Shown here: positions 1 to 6,864 of the stretch, piece by piece | Layout: every line of letters starts with the position of its first letter | How positions within the stretch are numbered: the stretch's first letter is position 1 | Source: JANWZL01 sp037445185 | Lineage (GTDB): Bacteria; Pseudomonadota; Gammaproteobacteria; Burkholderiales; Thiobacillaceae | Direction of reading: 5' to 3' | NCBI GenBank assembly: GCA_037445185.1 | Contig: JBBIKZ010000100.1 | Coordinates: 1-8,913, forward strand | Length of the DNA stretch: 8,913 nucleotides | Made by a program: the position numbers and the translations under genes | Notes under the pieces: generated by a model | What the model was told of the DNA's origin: nothing | Databases searched by the model: none | Seen by the model: only the letters and a program-made list of their open reading frames with translations

Positions 1-270
1 TCGGGTCTGTGCGCGCGTCTGGCTGCGTTGCTCCTCCTTGCGGGGGCGCCCCGTAGCGTCGTCCGAGGGGCCCCGCGTGAGCGGGGATCGGACAGCGGAG
101 GGGATGCCGGCGACTGCCCCGGGGGCGCCCGCATCCTGCTCCGCGGTCGCATCCCCTGCGGGGCCCCTGCTCCGCGCTACGCAGTCGCCGACCACGCGGC
201 GTCGTCGCGCCGGCCCCCCCACACGCACAAACCCGCCTTCGGGCGCGTTCAACTGAGGTTTTTAGGATCA
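1..270 (+). repeat. GC-rich interspersed repeat element, copy 1 (right part only)
   Basis: This stretch is the right-hand part of an element whose complete copy lies at 8550-8788. Positions 1-45 are identical to 8662-8706, and the right end (about 219-270, ending in tcaactgaggtttttaggat) matches 8737-8790. The left terminus lies outside the window. Relative to the complete copy, this one carries about 141 extra bases between positions 46 and 190. No convincing gene is present: the open frames here are the kind expected by chance in GC-rich repeats. The element stops directly against the truncated transposase at 272, which suggests that it inserted into that IS or recombined with it. It resembles a MITE or a Correia-like small element in having terminal repeats and internal hairpins, but I do not recognise the family. 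Confidence 0.85.
46..190. repeat. Extra palindromic block inside repeat copy 1
   Basis: This block of about 145 bp replaces 4 bp (8707-8710) of the complete element copy. It is internally self-complementary. Bases 52-58 (cgtagcg) pair with 175-181, the aggggccccgc region near 66-76 pairs with 158-168, and 108-117 (cggcgactgc) is a perfect inverted repeat of 181-190. The block could fold into a long imperfect cruciform or an RNA hairpin. It may be a second small repeat nested in the first, or an ancestral segment lost from the other copy. Two copies alone cannot separate these options. Confidence 0.6.
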
Positions 271-271
271 T

Positions 272-541
272 TCGCATTGGCGAGAACGCTCTACCGAGCC
301 TGATCCGCTGGCGACCGATGCAACGCCGGTGGAGCGGATGAAGCACACGCTCAAGACGAAAGCCGGGCGCGCGCTCTATGCGCTGCGCAAACAAACCGTG
401 GAGCCGGTGTTCGGCATCATCAAATCGGTGCCGGGGTTCCGGCAGTTTCTGATGCGTGGCCTGGAGAATGTTCAGACCGAATGGACGCTGGTCTGCCTGG
501 CGTGGAATTTGAAACGCATGGCCGTATTGCGTCCGCAGTAG
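272..541 (+). pseudogene. IS1182-type transposase, C-terminal remnant
   Basis: The frame is open from just inside the repeat boundary and reads EPDPLATDATPVERMKHTLK, then a segment including RKQTVEPVFGIIKS and WNLKRMAVL before the TAG at 539-541. These strings are characteristic of the C-terminal end of IS1182-family (DDE_Tnp_1/IS5-like) transposases, where the Glu of the VEPVFG motif is the last residue of the DDE catalytic triad. Only about 80 residues remain of a protein that is normally 450 or more, so it cannot be active. The GTG at 329 is not a real start, because the homology extends upstream of it. The truncation point coincides with the end of repeat copy 1. The missing N-terminal part may lie to the left of the window, on the far side of the element. 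Confidence 0.85.
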
Positions 542-646
542 CAGGTAACGGAGGAATTCGTGCGTCGATTGCCGAAATTCGTCAGCTCCAACCCGCTGCG
601 CATGGATTTCACTGACTTCGCCAGCTCATGTCAGACAGGCTGCTAG
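272..646 (+). mobile_element. Remnant of an IS1182-like insertion sequence (3' end)
   Basis: This covers the transposase remnant plus about 105 bp of downstream IS tail. The tail ends in tcagacaggctgctag (631-646), which resembles the outer terminal inverted repeat I associate with IS1182-like elements. The left end is not in the window, so neither an inverted-repeat match nor a target duplication can be shown. The exact right boundary is therefore an inference. The next gene begins 36 bp after this presumed end, so the IS edge lies immediately upstream of the repair operon. Confidence 0.6.
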
Positions 647-656
647 GCGATACACT
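628..656 (+). promoter_or_regulatory. Possible sigma70-like promoter at the IS edge
   Basis: A hexamer atgtca (628-633) and tacact (651-656) are separated by 17 bp. Each matches four of six bases of the -35 and -10 consensus. Transcription would begin near 663 and give a leader of about 20 nt to the start codon at 683. The -35 would lie inside the presumed IS terminus, as in outward-facing IS promoters. This is a weak sequence match with no independent support. Confidence 0.25.
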
Positions 657-682
657 GTCTATTCACCCAGCTTCTCCCGTCC

Positions 683-1078
683 ATGTCCGTCCGACGCCGC
701 TACCGCAAGAAGGCCGACCACCCGGTGGTCGCCGTCCGGCTCGATCTGGACACGGAAGGCTTCAGTTTCCGCAAATGGGGTGCCGTGCAGCACTGCAAGC
801 GGGGCGACTGGATCGTCAACAACGGGGGTGAGACCTACACGGTGGACGGCGAGGTCTTCGCCCGTACCTATCGCCCGGTGGGCCCTGGACTCTACGTCAA
901 GGTCACGCCGGTGTGGGCCGAGGTCGCCAGCCGGGATGGCAGCCTCCGCACCCTGGAGGGCGTGTCGCACTACCGGGCGGGCGACTACCTGGTCTACAAC
1001 GACGAGGCCGGGCAGGACGGCTGGTGTATGGACGCGGCGCGCTTCGAGTCCCTGTACGAGCCGGATGACGCCGCCTGA
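683..1078 (+). CDS. Small protein with two PGDYG/GDW-like repeats
   Basis: The product is 131 residues, with no signal peptide and no membrane segment. It opens with a basic stretch (RRRYRKK, residues 4-10). Two similar units follow: about 37-66, containing KRGDWIVNN and ending FARTYRPV, and about 96-127, containing RAGDYLVYN and ending FESLYEP. Both have the G-D-[WY]-[IL]-V core and a C-terminal F-x-x-x-Y-x-P. This pattern resembles PGDYG-type proteins and small phage proteins with a GDW(V/I) core followed by F..TYEP, so a tandem duplication of that domain is likely. Family membership is from memory of motifs, and biochemical function is unknown. Its stop codon overlaps the uvrA start by one base (TGATG), which implies co-translation with uvrA. 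No clear Shine-Dalgarno sequence precedes the ATG; the start was chosen because the conserved YRKK segment follows it directly. It may be an accessory factor for the repair ATPase, but this is inferred only from position. Confidence 0.75.
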   Translation: MSVRRRYRKKADHPVVAVRLDLDTEGFSFRKWGAVQHCKRGDWIVNNGGETYTVDGEVFARTYRPVGPGLYVKVTPVWAEVASRDGSLRTLEGVSHYRAGDYLVYNDEAGQDGWCMDAARFESLYEPDDAA

Positions 1079-4000
1079 TGCCGCAACCCGTCACCAGCCG
1101 GACTTCGCCTGAGTTCGACGCGCCTGAGGCCATCGTCATCGAGGGCGCGCGGCAGAACAATCTCAAGAACCTGAGCCTGCGCCTGCCGCTCAGGCACTTC
1201 ATCGTCATCACCGGCGTGTCCGGCTCGGGCAAGTCCTCGCTCGCCTTCGACACCCTCTATGCCGAGGGGCAGCGACGGTATGTGGAGACCTTCTCCCCTT
1301 ACGCCCGCCAGTTCCTGGACCGCCAGGACCGGCCGCAGGTCGACCGCATCGACGGCATCCCGCCGGCCATCGCCATCGACCAGGTCAATCCGGTGCGCAC
1401 CTCGCGCTCCACCGTGGGCACGATGACCGAACTGACCGACCACCTCAAGCTGCTCTACGCGCGTGCCGCGCAGCTTTTCTGCCGCGGCTGCGGCAAGCCG
1501 GTCAGGCGCGACACGCCGCACGACATCGGCACCACGCTGCTGGAGCGCTACGCCTTCGAGGGGCCGCGGGCGATCATCACCTTTCCGGTCGCGGTGCCGG
1601 CCAATTTCACCGCGGCCGAGGTCATGGGGCTGCTGGCGCAGCAGGGCTATGACCGCCTCTACGCCGAGGAAGGGACCACCCTGCACGTCATCCAGGACCG
1701 GCTCAGGCTCACCGGCGACCACCGCGCGCGGCTCACCGAGGCCGTGGAGGCGGCCATGCGGGTCGGGCACGGCCGGGTGGACGTGCGCCTCATCGATGTA
1801 GAGGGCCGACAGACCATCCTGCACCGCTATTCCGCCGACCTGCATTGCGCCCACTGCGACATCCACTACCGGGATCCCACCCCCAACCTCTTCTCCTTCA
1901 ACTCGCCGCTCGGCGCCTGCGAGACCTGTCGCGGCTTCGGCCGCGTGATCGGCATCGACCCGGATCTCGTCGTGCCGGACGCGGACAAGACGCTGCGCGA
2001 GGGGGCGGTCAAGCCCTGGCAGAGCGAAAGCTACGCCGAATGCCAGGAGGACCTCATGCAGTACGCGCGCAGGCGCGGCGTGCCGGTGGACGTGCCCTGG
2101 CGCGAGCTCGGTGAGCAGGCGCGGCGCTGGGTGCTCGAGGGAGAGCCGGACTGGGTAGACTGGGACACCTCCTGGCCCGGGGTGTGGTATGGCGTGCGCC
2201 GCTTTTTCGACTGGCTGGAGGGCAAGAGCTACAAGATGCACATCCGCGTGCTGCTGTCCAAGTACCGCAGCTACACGGAGTGCCCCGCCTGCCACGGGGC
2301 TCGGCTCAAGCCCGAAGCGCTGCTGTGGCGGCTGGGGCCGCGGCGGCTCAACCTGCACGAGCTCACCTGCCTGCCCATCGAACGGGCGCGTGACTATCTC
2401 GCCGGGCTCGAGCTGCCCGAGCCCATCGCGCGGGCCACCACGCTGCTGCGGCGCGAGATCCAGTCGCGTCTGGACTATCTGGTGACGGTGGGGCTGGGCT
2501 ACCTGACGCTCGACCGCCAGTCGCGCACCCTCTCGGGCGGCGAGGTGCAGCGCATCAACCTCACCACCGCCCTGGGCACCTCGCTCACCAACACCCTGTT
2601 CGTACTCGACGAGCCCTCCATCGGCCTGCACCCGCGCGACATCGACCGCATCGTCGCCGTGCTTGGCCGGCTCAAAGCGGCCGGCAACACCCTGGTGGTG
2701 GTCGAACACGACCCGCAGGTGATGCGCGCGGCCGACCTGATCCTGGACATGGGCCCCGGACCCGGCGAGCACGGTGGCCAGGTGGTGTGCTTCGCCCCCC
2801 CCGAGGCGGTCGAACGCGATCCGCATTCCCTCACCGGCGCCTATCTCTCGGGCGAACGCCGCATCACACGCGAAGCGCCGCGCGCGCCCGGTCCCGACAC
2901 GCCGCGCCTGCGACTACGCGGTGCCCGCGCCCACAACCTGAAGGGCATCGACGTCGACTTCCCGCTGCGCCATCTGGTCTGTGTCACCGGCGTGTCCGGC
3001 TCGGGCAAGTCCACCCTGATCCAGGACGTGCTCTATCCCGCCCTGCTCAGGCAGTTCGGCGAGCCGACCGAGACGCCGGGGGAACACGACGCCCTGACGG
3101 GCTGGGAGCATCTCGACACCGTGGTGCTGGTGGACCAGTCGGCGATCGGCAAATCGGCACGCGCCAATCCGGTGACCTATGTCGGCGCCTGGGATGCCAT
3201 CCGCAAGCGCTTCGCCGCCGAGGCCCTGAGCCGGGAACGCGGCTACACCGCCGGCACCTTCAGCTTCAATGCCGGCAGCGGCCGCTGTCCCACCTGTCAG
3301 GGGGCGGGCTTCGAGCACGTCGAGATGCAGTTCCTGTCCGACGTCTACCTGCGCTGCCCGGACTGCGATGGCAAACGCTTCCGGCCGGAGGTGCTGGAGG
3401 TGGAATGGCTGGGAGCCGACGGCCAGGCGCGCAACGTCTGGCAGGTCCTGGAGATGACCGTGCAGGAGGCGGTGGTCGCCTTCGGCGCGCACAGGGACGT
3501 GGTACGCGCCCTCGAGCCGCTCGTATCGGTGGGCCTGGGCTATCTCAGGCTGGGCCAGCCGGTGCCCACCCTCTCCGGCGGCGAGGCGCAGCGCCTCAAA
3601 CTCGCCCGGCATCTGGCCAAAACCCAGGCCGGCGAGGCCGGACGCACCCTGTTCCTGTTCGACGAGCCGACCTCGGGCCTGCATTTCGAGGACATCGCCA
3701 AGCTGCTCAGGGCCTTCCGGCGGCTCATCGCCGCCGGGCATTCGCTCGTGGTCATCGAGCACAACCTGGACGTCATCGCCGCCTCTGACTGGATCATCGA
3801 CCTGGGGCCGGAAGGCGGTGACGGCGGCGGCGAGCTCATCTGCGCCGGCACTCAGGCCGACCTGATGGCCTGCGCCGCGAGCCATACCGGCCGGGCGCTG
3901 CGGGCGTATATCAACCAGGGTACGGACGGGCGCAGCTTTGTCGAACCCCCCACCCCCCCTTATCAGGGGGGCAAACCAGGCCACCTTGACAAAGGGGGTG

Positions 4001-6864
4001 GCGGCGCAGCCGCCGGGGGATTCGCAGCCCCAACAACCCCCCCCACCGTCCCTGCTGGCCACCTCCCCGCCGCAGCGGACAGCATCCAGATCCTGCACGC
4101 CCGCGAGCACAACCTCAAGGACGTGAGCCTCGCCATCCCGCGCGAGCGCTTCACCGTCATCACGGGGCTGTCCGGCTCGGGTAAGTCCACCGTGGCCTTC
4201 GACATCCTGTTCCACGAGGGCCAGCGGCGTTACCTGGAGTCGCTCAACGCCTATGCGCGCAGCCTGGTGCAGCCCGCCGCCCGCCCGGACGTGGATGCGG
4301 TCCTCGGCATCCCGCCGACCGTGGCCATCGAGCAGCGCACGAGCCGCGGCGGCTGGAAGAGCACCGTGGGCACGCTCACCGAGATCCACCATTACCTGCG
4401 CCTGCTCTACGTGAAGCTGGGCGTGCAGCACTGCCCCGCCTGTCGCATCCCCATCGCCCCGCAAAGCCGCGAGGCCATCCTGGCGCGCATCGCCGCCGAT
4501 TACCGCGGGCAATCGGTGCAAGTGTTCGCCCCCCTGATCACGGCGCGCAAAGGCGTCTACCGGGAACTGGCGCAATGGGCGGTCAACAAGGGCTACACCC
4601 TGCTCAGGGTGGACGGCGAGCTCACGCCGACCGACCCCTGGCCGGAACTCTCCCGCCACCGGGAGCACACCATAGACCTGCCCCTGGGGCGGCTCAAGGT
4701 GACGCCCGAGCATGAGACCGCCCTCGAGGCGCTGCTCGCCCAGGCCCTGTCCTATGGTCGCGGGGTGGTCAAGGTCCTGCCGCAAAACGGTCGCGAAGTG
4801 GCCTTCTCGGTCAAGCGGGCCTGCCCCGGCTGCGGCCGCAGCTTCCCCGAGCCGGACCCGAGGCTGTTCTCGTACAACTCCAAGCACGGCTGGTGTCCGA
4901 GCTGCTACGGCACCGGCCTGGCCCTCACCGGTTTCGACGCCGAGCAGACCGGCGAAGAGGAGGCCTGGGCCGCGCCGGACCTGGCCCACGCCCCGGCCTG
5001 TCCCGCATGCGGCGGCGCACGGCTCAGGCCGGAGGCCCTGGCGGTGACCTGGCAGGGTCGCTCCATCGCCGAACTCAACCGGCTTACCGTCGCTGAGGTG
5101 CATCGCCAGCTGCAGGCCCTGATTTTGACGGGCCGCGAGGCCGAGATCGCACGCGACGTCCTGCCGGAGATCCTCAACCGGCTCGCCTTCCTGAGCGAGC
5201 TCGGCCTCGGCCATCTCAGCCTCGATCGCGCCGCGCCCACGCTCTCCGGCGGCGAGGCGCAGCGCATCCGCCTGGCCGCGCAGCTGGGCTCCAACCTGCG
5301 CGGGGTCTGCTACATCCTGGATGAGCCGACCATCGGCCTGCACCCGCGCGACAACGCCCGCCTGCTCGCGACGCTGGCGCGCCTGGAGGGCAAGGGCAAC
5401 ACCCTCGTCGTGGTGGAACACGACGAAGAGACCATCCGCCATGCCGAACACGTCATCGAACTGGGTCCGGGCGCCGGACGCAACGGCGGGCAGGTGGTCG
5501 TGGCCGGCACGCTCGACGCCCTCATGGCCTGTCCCGACTCGGCCACCGGGCGCATGCTGCGCACGCCCCTGAGCCACCCCTCGCGGCCGAGAAGGCCGGT
5601 CGAACCCCCCGGCCCTGCGGGCCACCCCCCTTGTCAGGGGGGCGAACCCCCTGCCCCCGGCCCTGCGGGCCACCCTGCCCCCTTGATTAAGGGGGTGGCG
5701 GCGCAGCCGCCGGGGGATTCCAGCCCCCTTGACAAAGGGGGTGGCGGCGCAGCCGCCGGGGGATTGCCAGCCGCCTGGCTGCAGATCCTCGGCGCCCGCC
5801 GCAACAACCTGCGCGACATCGATGTGGCCATCCCGCTCGGGCGTCTGGTCTGCGTCACCGGCGTGTCCGGCTCGGGCAAATCCACTCTGGTGCGCGAGGT
5901 GCTGCTGTCCAGCCTCACCCAACTGTTGCACACGCGCCCCGCCGTACCCGCCACTGGGTGCCGTAAGCGGGGCGGCAGCAAGCCTCCCCCTTCCGGCTGC
6001 CGGGCCATCGAGGGCTGGCAGGGCGTCCGCCGCGTGCTCGAGGTGGACCAGACCCCCATCGGCAAAACCCCCCGCTCCTGCGCCGCCACCTATGTCGGTT
6101 TCTGGGACGCCATACGGAAGCTCTACGCCGGCACGACGGAGGCGCGCATGCACGGCTACACGGCGGCGCGTTTCTCCTTCAACGTTGCCGGCGGACGCTG
6201 CCCCGCCTGCGAGGGTCAGGGCGTGCAGACCCTGGAGATGAGCTTCCTGCCGGACGTGAAGCAGACCTGCGAGGTCTGCGGCGGCACGCGCTTCAACCCC
6301 GAGACCCTGCTCGTCACCTGGAAGGACAAAACCATAGGTGACGTGCTGGCCATGAGTGTGGACGAGGCCGTGGATTTCTTCGCCGCCCACCGGGAAATCC
6401 ATCACCCCCTGCAGTTGCTGCAGGACGTGGGGTTGGGCTATCTCACGCTGGGCCAGGCCAGCCCCACCCTGTCCGGCGGTGAGGCCCAGCGCATCAAGCT
6501 GGTGGCCGAGCTGGCCAAGACCCCGGAACGCCTCGCGCCCCCCCGCGGCGACGTTGCCGGCCCGGGCGGGCACACCCTCTATGTCCTGGACGAGCCCACG
6601 GTGGGGCTGCACATGGCCGATGTGGCGCGGCTCAACCGGGTGCTGCACCGCCTGGTCGACGCCGGCCACAGCGTGGTGGTGATCGAGCACAACCTCGACG
6701 TGATCGCCGAGGCCGACTGGGTCATCGATCTCGGCCCGGAAGGCTGCGACGGCGGTGGCAGGCTGGTGGCCGCCGGCACACCGGAGACGGTCGCCGCCTG
6801 CACGCACTCGCACACCGGCCAGGCCCTGGCCCCCTTCCTCGCCAGCAGGAGGCCGCCGGCATGA
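1078..6864 (+). CDS. uvrA: Tandem (double-length) UvrA-type excinuclease ATPase
   Basis: UvrA is the damage-scanning ATPase of nucleotide excision repair and hands lesions to UvrB. A normal UvrA has about 940 residues and two ABC domains; this protein has 1928 residues and four. Walker A motifs lie at 46-53, 638-646, 1030-1038 and 1595-1603. LSGGE signatures lie at 485-489, 832-836, 1389-1393 and 1798-1802. Walker B Asp-Glu pairs lie at 511-512, 862-863, 1415-1416 and 1838-1839. All four sites look intact. The C-terminal zinc modules are complete in both halves (Cys 737/740/760/763 and 1708/1711/1731/1734), and CxxC pairs also occur in the N-terminal insertion regions (for example 1249/1252/1273/1276). 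Half 2 keeps a recognisable UvrB-binding-type segment (APLITARKG, 1151-1159, then a RVDGE stretch), whereas that region of half 1 is divergent. Half 1 keeps a long insertion domain that is largely lost in half 2. Two repeat-derived linkers interrupt the fusion (about 955-1001 and 1509-1564). The start overlaps the upstream stop, and the stop overlaps the glycosylase start. Tandem UvrA proteins are known in some proteobacteria; a second standard uvrA elsewhere is likely. Confidence 0.95.
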   Translation: MPQPVTSRTSPEFDAPEAIVIEGARQNNLKNLSLRLPLRHFIVITGVSGSGKSSLAFDTLYAEGQRRYVETFSPYARQFLDRQDRPQVDRIDGIPPAIAIDQVNPVRTSRSTVGTMTELTDHLKLLYARAAQLFCRGCGKPVRRDTPHDIGTTLLERYAFEGPRAIITFPVAVPANFTAAEVMGLLAQQGYDRLYAEEGTTLHVIQDRLRLTGDHRARLTEAVEAAMRVGHGRVDVRLIDVEGRQTILHRYSADLHCAHCDIHYRDPTPNLFSFNSPLGACETCRGFGRVIGIDPDLVVPDADKTLREGAVKPWQSESYAECQEDLMQYARRRGVPVDVPWRELGEQARRWVLEGEPDWVDWDTSWPGVWYGVRRFFDWLEGKSYKMHIRVLLSKYRSYTECPACHGARLKPEALLWRLGPRRLNLHELTCLPIERARDYLAGLELPEPIARATTLLRREIQSRLDYLVTVGLGYLTLDRQSRTLSGGEVQRINLTTALGTSLTNTLFVLDEPSIGLHPRDIDRIVAVLGRLKAAGNTLVVVEHDPQVMRAADLILDMGPGPGEHGGQVVCFAPPEAVERDPHSLTGAYLSGERRITREAPRAPGPDTPRLRLRGARAHNLKGIDVDFPLRHLVCVTGVSGSGKSTLIQDVLYPALLRQFGEPTETPGEHDALTGWEHLDTVVLVDQSAIGKSARANPVTYVGAWDAIRKRFAAEALSRERGYTAGTFSFNAGSGRCPTCQGAGFEHVEMQFLSDVYLRCPDCDGKRFRPEVLEVEWLGADGQARNVWQVLEMTVQEAVVAFGAHRDVVRALEPLVSVGLGYLRLGQPVPTLSGGEAQRLKLARHLAKTQAGEAGRTLFLFDEPTSGLHFEDIAKLLRAFRRLIAAGHSLVVIEHNLDVIAASDWIIDLGPEGGDGGGELICAGTQADLMACAASHTGRALRAYINQGTDGRSFVEPPTPPYQGGKPGHLDKGGGGAAAGGFAAPTTPPTVPAGHLPAAADSIQILHAREHNLKDVSLAIPRERFTVITGLSGSGKSTVAFDILFHEGQRRYLESLNAYARSLVQPAARPDVDAVLGIPPTVAIEQRTSRGGWKSTVGTLTEIHHYLRLLYVKLGVQHCPACRIPIAPQSREAILARIAADYRGQSVQVFAPLITARKGVYRELAQWAVNKGYTLLRVDGELTPTDPWPELSRHREHTIDLPLGRLKVTPEHETALEALLAQALSYGRGVVKVLPQNGREVAFSVKRACPGCGRSFPEPDPRLFSYNSKHGWCPSCYGTGLALTGFDAEQTGEEEAWAAPDLAHAPACPACGGARLRPEALAVTWQGRSIAELNRLTVAEVHRQLQALILTGREAEIARDVLPEILNRLAFLSELGLGHLSLDRAAPTLSGGEAQRIRLAAQLGSNLRGVCYILDEPTIGLHPRDNARLLATLARLEGKGNTLVVVEHDEETIRHAEHVIELGPGAGRNGGQVVVAGTLDALMACPDSATGRMLRTPLSHPSRPRRPVEPPGPAGHPPCQGGEPPAPGPAGHPAPLIKGVAAQPPGDSSPLDKGGGGAAAGGLPAAWLQILGARRNNLRDIDVAIPLGRLVCVTGVSGSGKSTLVREVLLSSLTQLLHTRPAVPATGCRKRGGSKPPPSGCRAIEGWQGVRRVLEVDQTPIGKTPRSCAATYVGFWDAIRKLYAGTTEARMHGYTAARFSFNVAGGRCPACEGQGVQTLEMSFLPDVKQTCEVCGGTRFNPETLLVTWKDKTIGDVLAMSVDEAVDFFAAHREIHHPLQLLQDVGLGYLTLGQASPTLSGGEAQRIKLVAELAKTPERLAPPRGDVAGPGGHTLYVLDEPTVGLHMADVARLNRVLHRLVDAGHSVVVIEHNLDVIAEADWVIDLGPEGCDGGGRLVAAGTPETVAACTHSHTGQALAPFLASRRPPA
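3946..4022 (+). repeat. Repeat-derived linker 1 in uvrA (contains 39-bp repeat copy A)
   Basis: This joins the two UvrA halves. It contains ccccccttatcagggggg, a near-perfect short palindrome, and then a 39-bp unit at 3984-4022 that includes ccttgacaaagggggtggcg. This unit is identical to 5727-5765 and matches 5681-5719 at 37 of 39 bases. A second palindrome, ggcggcgcagccgcc, gives a hairpin with a 3-nt loop. In the uvrA frame the unit reads LDKGGGGAAAGG, a low-complexity and presumably flexible linker. The sequence style is that of dispersed intergenic repeats, not of a conserved protein domain. Confidence 0.85.
5605..5675 (+). repeat. Direct repeat pair in uvrA linker 2
   Basis: A 21-bp string built around ggccctgcgggccaccc occurs at 5607-5627 and is repeated exactly at 5655-5675. 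Between the copies lies cccccttgtcagggggg, a palindrome like the one at 3954-3971 in linker 1. The core ggccctgcgggcc is itself nearly self-complementary. The translated product is Pro/Gly/His-rich (for example PPGPAGHPPCQGGEPPAPG) and has no resemblance to UvrA. This is the upstream half of the linker before the fourth ABC domain. Confidence 0.8.
5674..5719 (+). repeat. 39-bp palindromic repeat, copy B, in uvrA linker 2
   Basis: The 39-bp unit at 5681-5719 differs from copies A and C at two bases in the loop of its first hairpin. That hairpin is perfect here: ccccctt, loop gatt, aaggggg. It is followed by ggcggc-gca-gccgcc. In the uvrA frame it reads LIKGVAAQPPGD, a different reading frame of the repeat from the one used in copies A and C. 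None of the frames used contains a stop. Confidence 0.85.
5724..5765 (+). repeat. 39-bp palindromic repeat, copy C, in uvrA linker 2
   Basis: The unit at 5727-5765 is identical over 39 bases to copy A, about 1.7 kb away, and follows copy B after a 7-bp gap (ccagccc). It is read in the same frame as copy A and gives LDKGGGGAAAGG. It ends a few residues before the conserved start of the fourth ABC domain (LQILGARRNNLR). Exact identity at this distance suggests recent insertion or gene conversion. Confidence 0.85.

Noticed and set aside
28..303. Small open frames inside repeat copy 1
   Set aside because: They run across hairpin repeats into the transposase boundary, are Arg/Pro/Ala-rich, and change between the two copies because of the 141-bp length difference.
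3946..4022. Intrinsic terminator or CRISPR-like repeat inside uvrA
   Set aside because: The hairpins lie within an intact coding frame, lack a U-tract, and the copies have neither regular spacing nor unique spacers.
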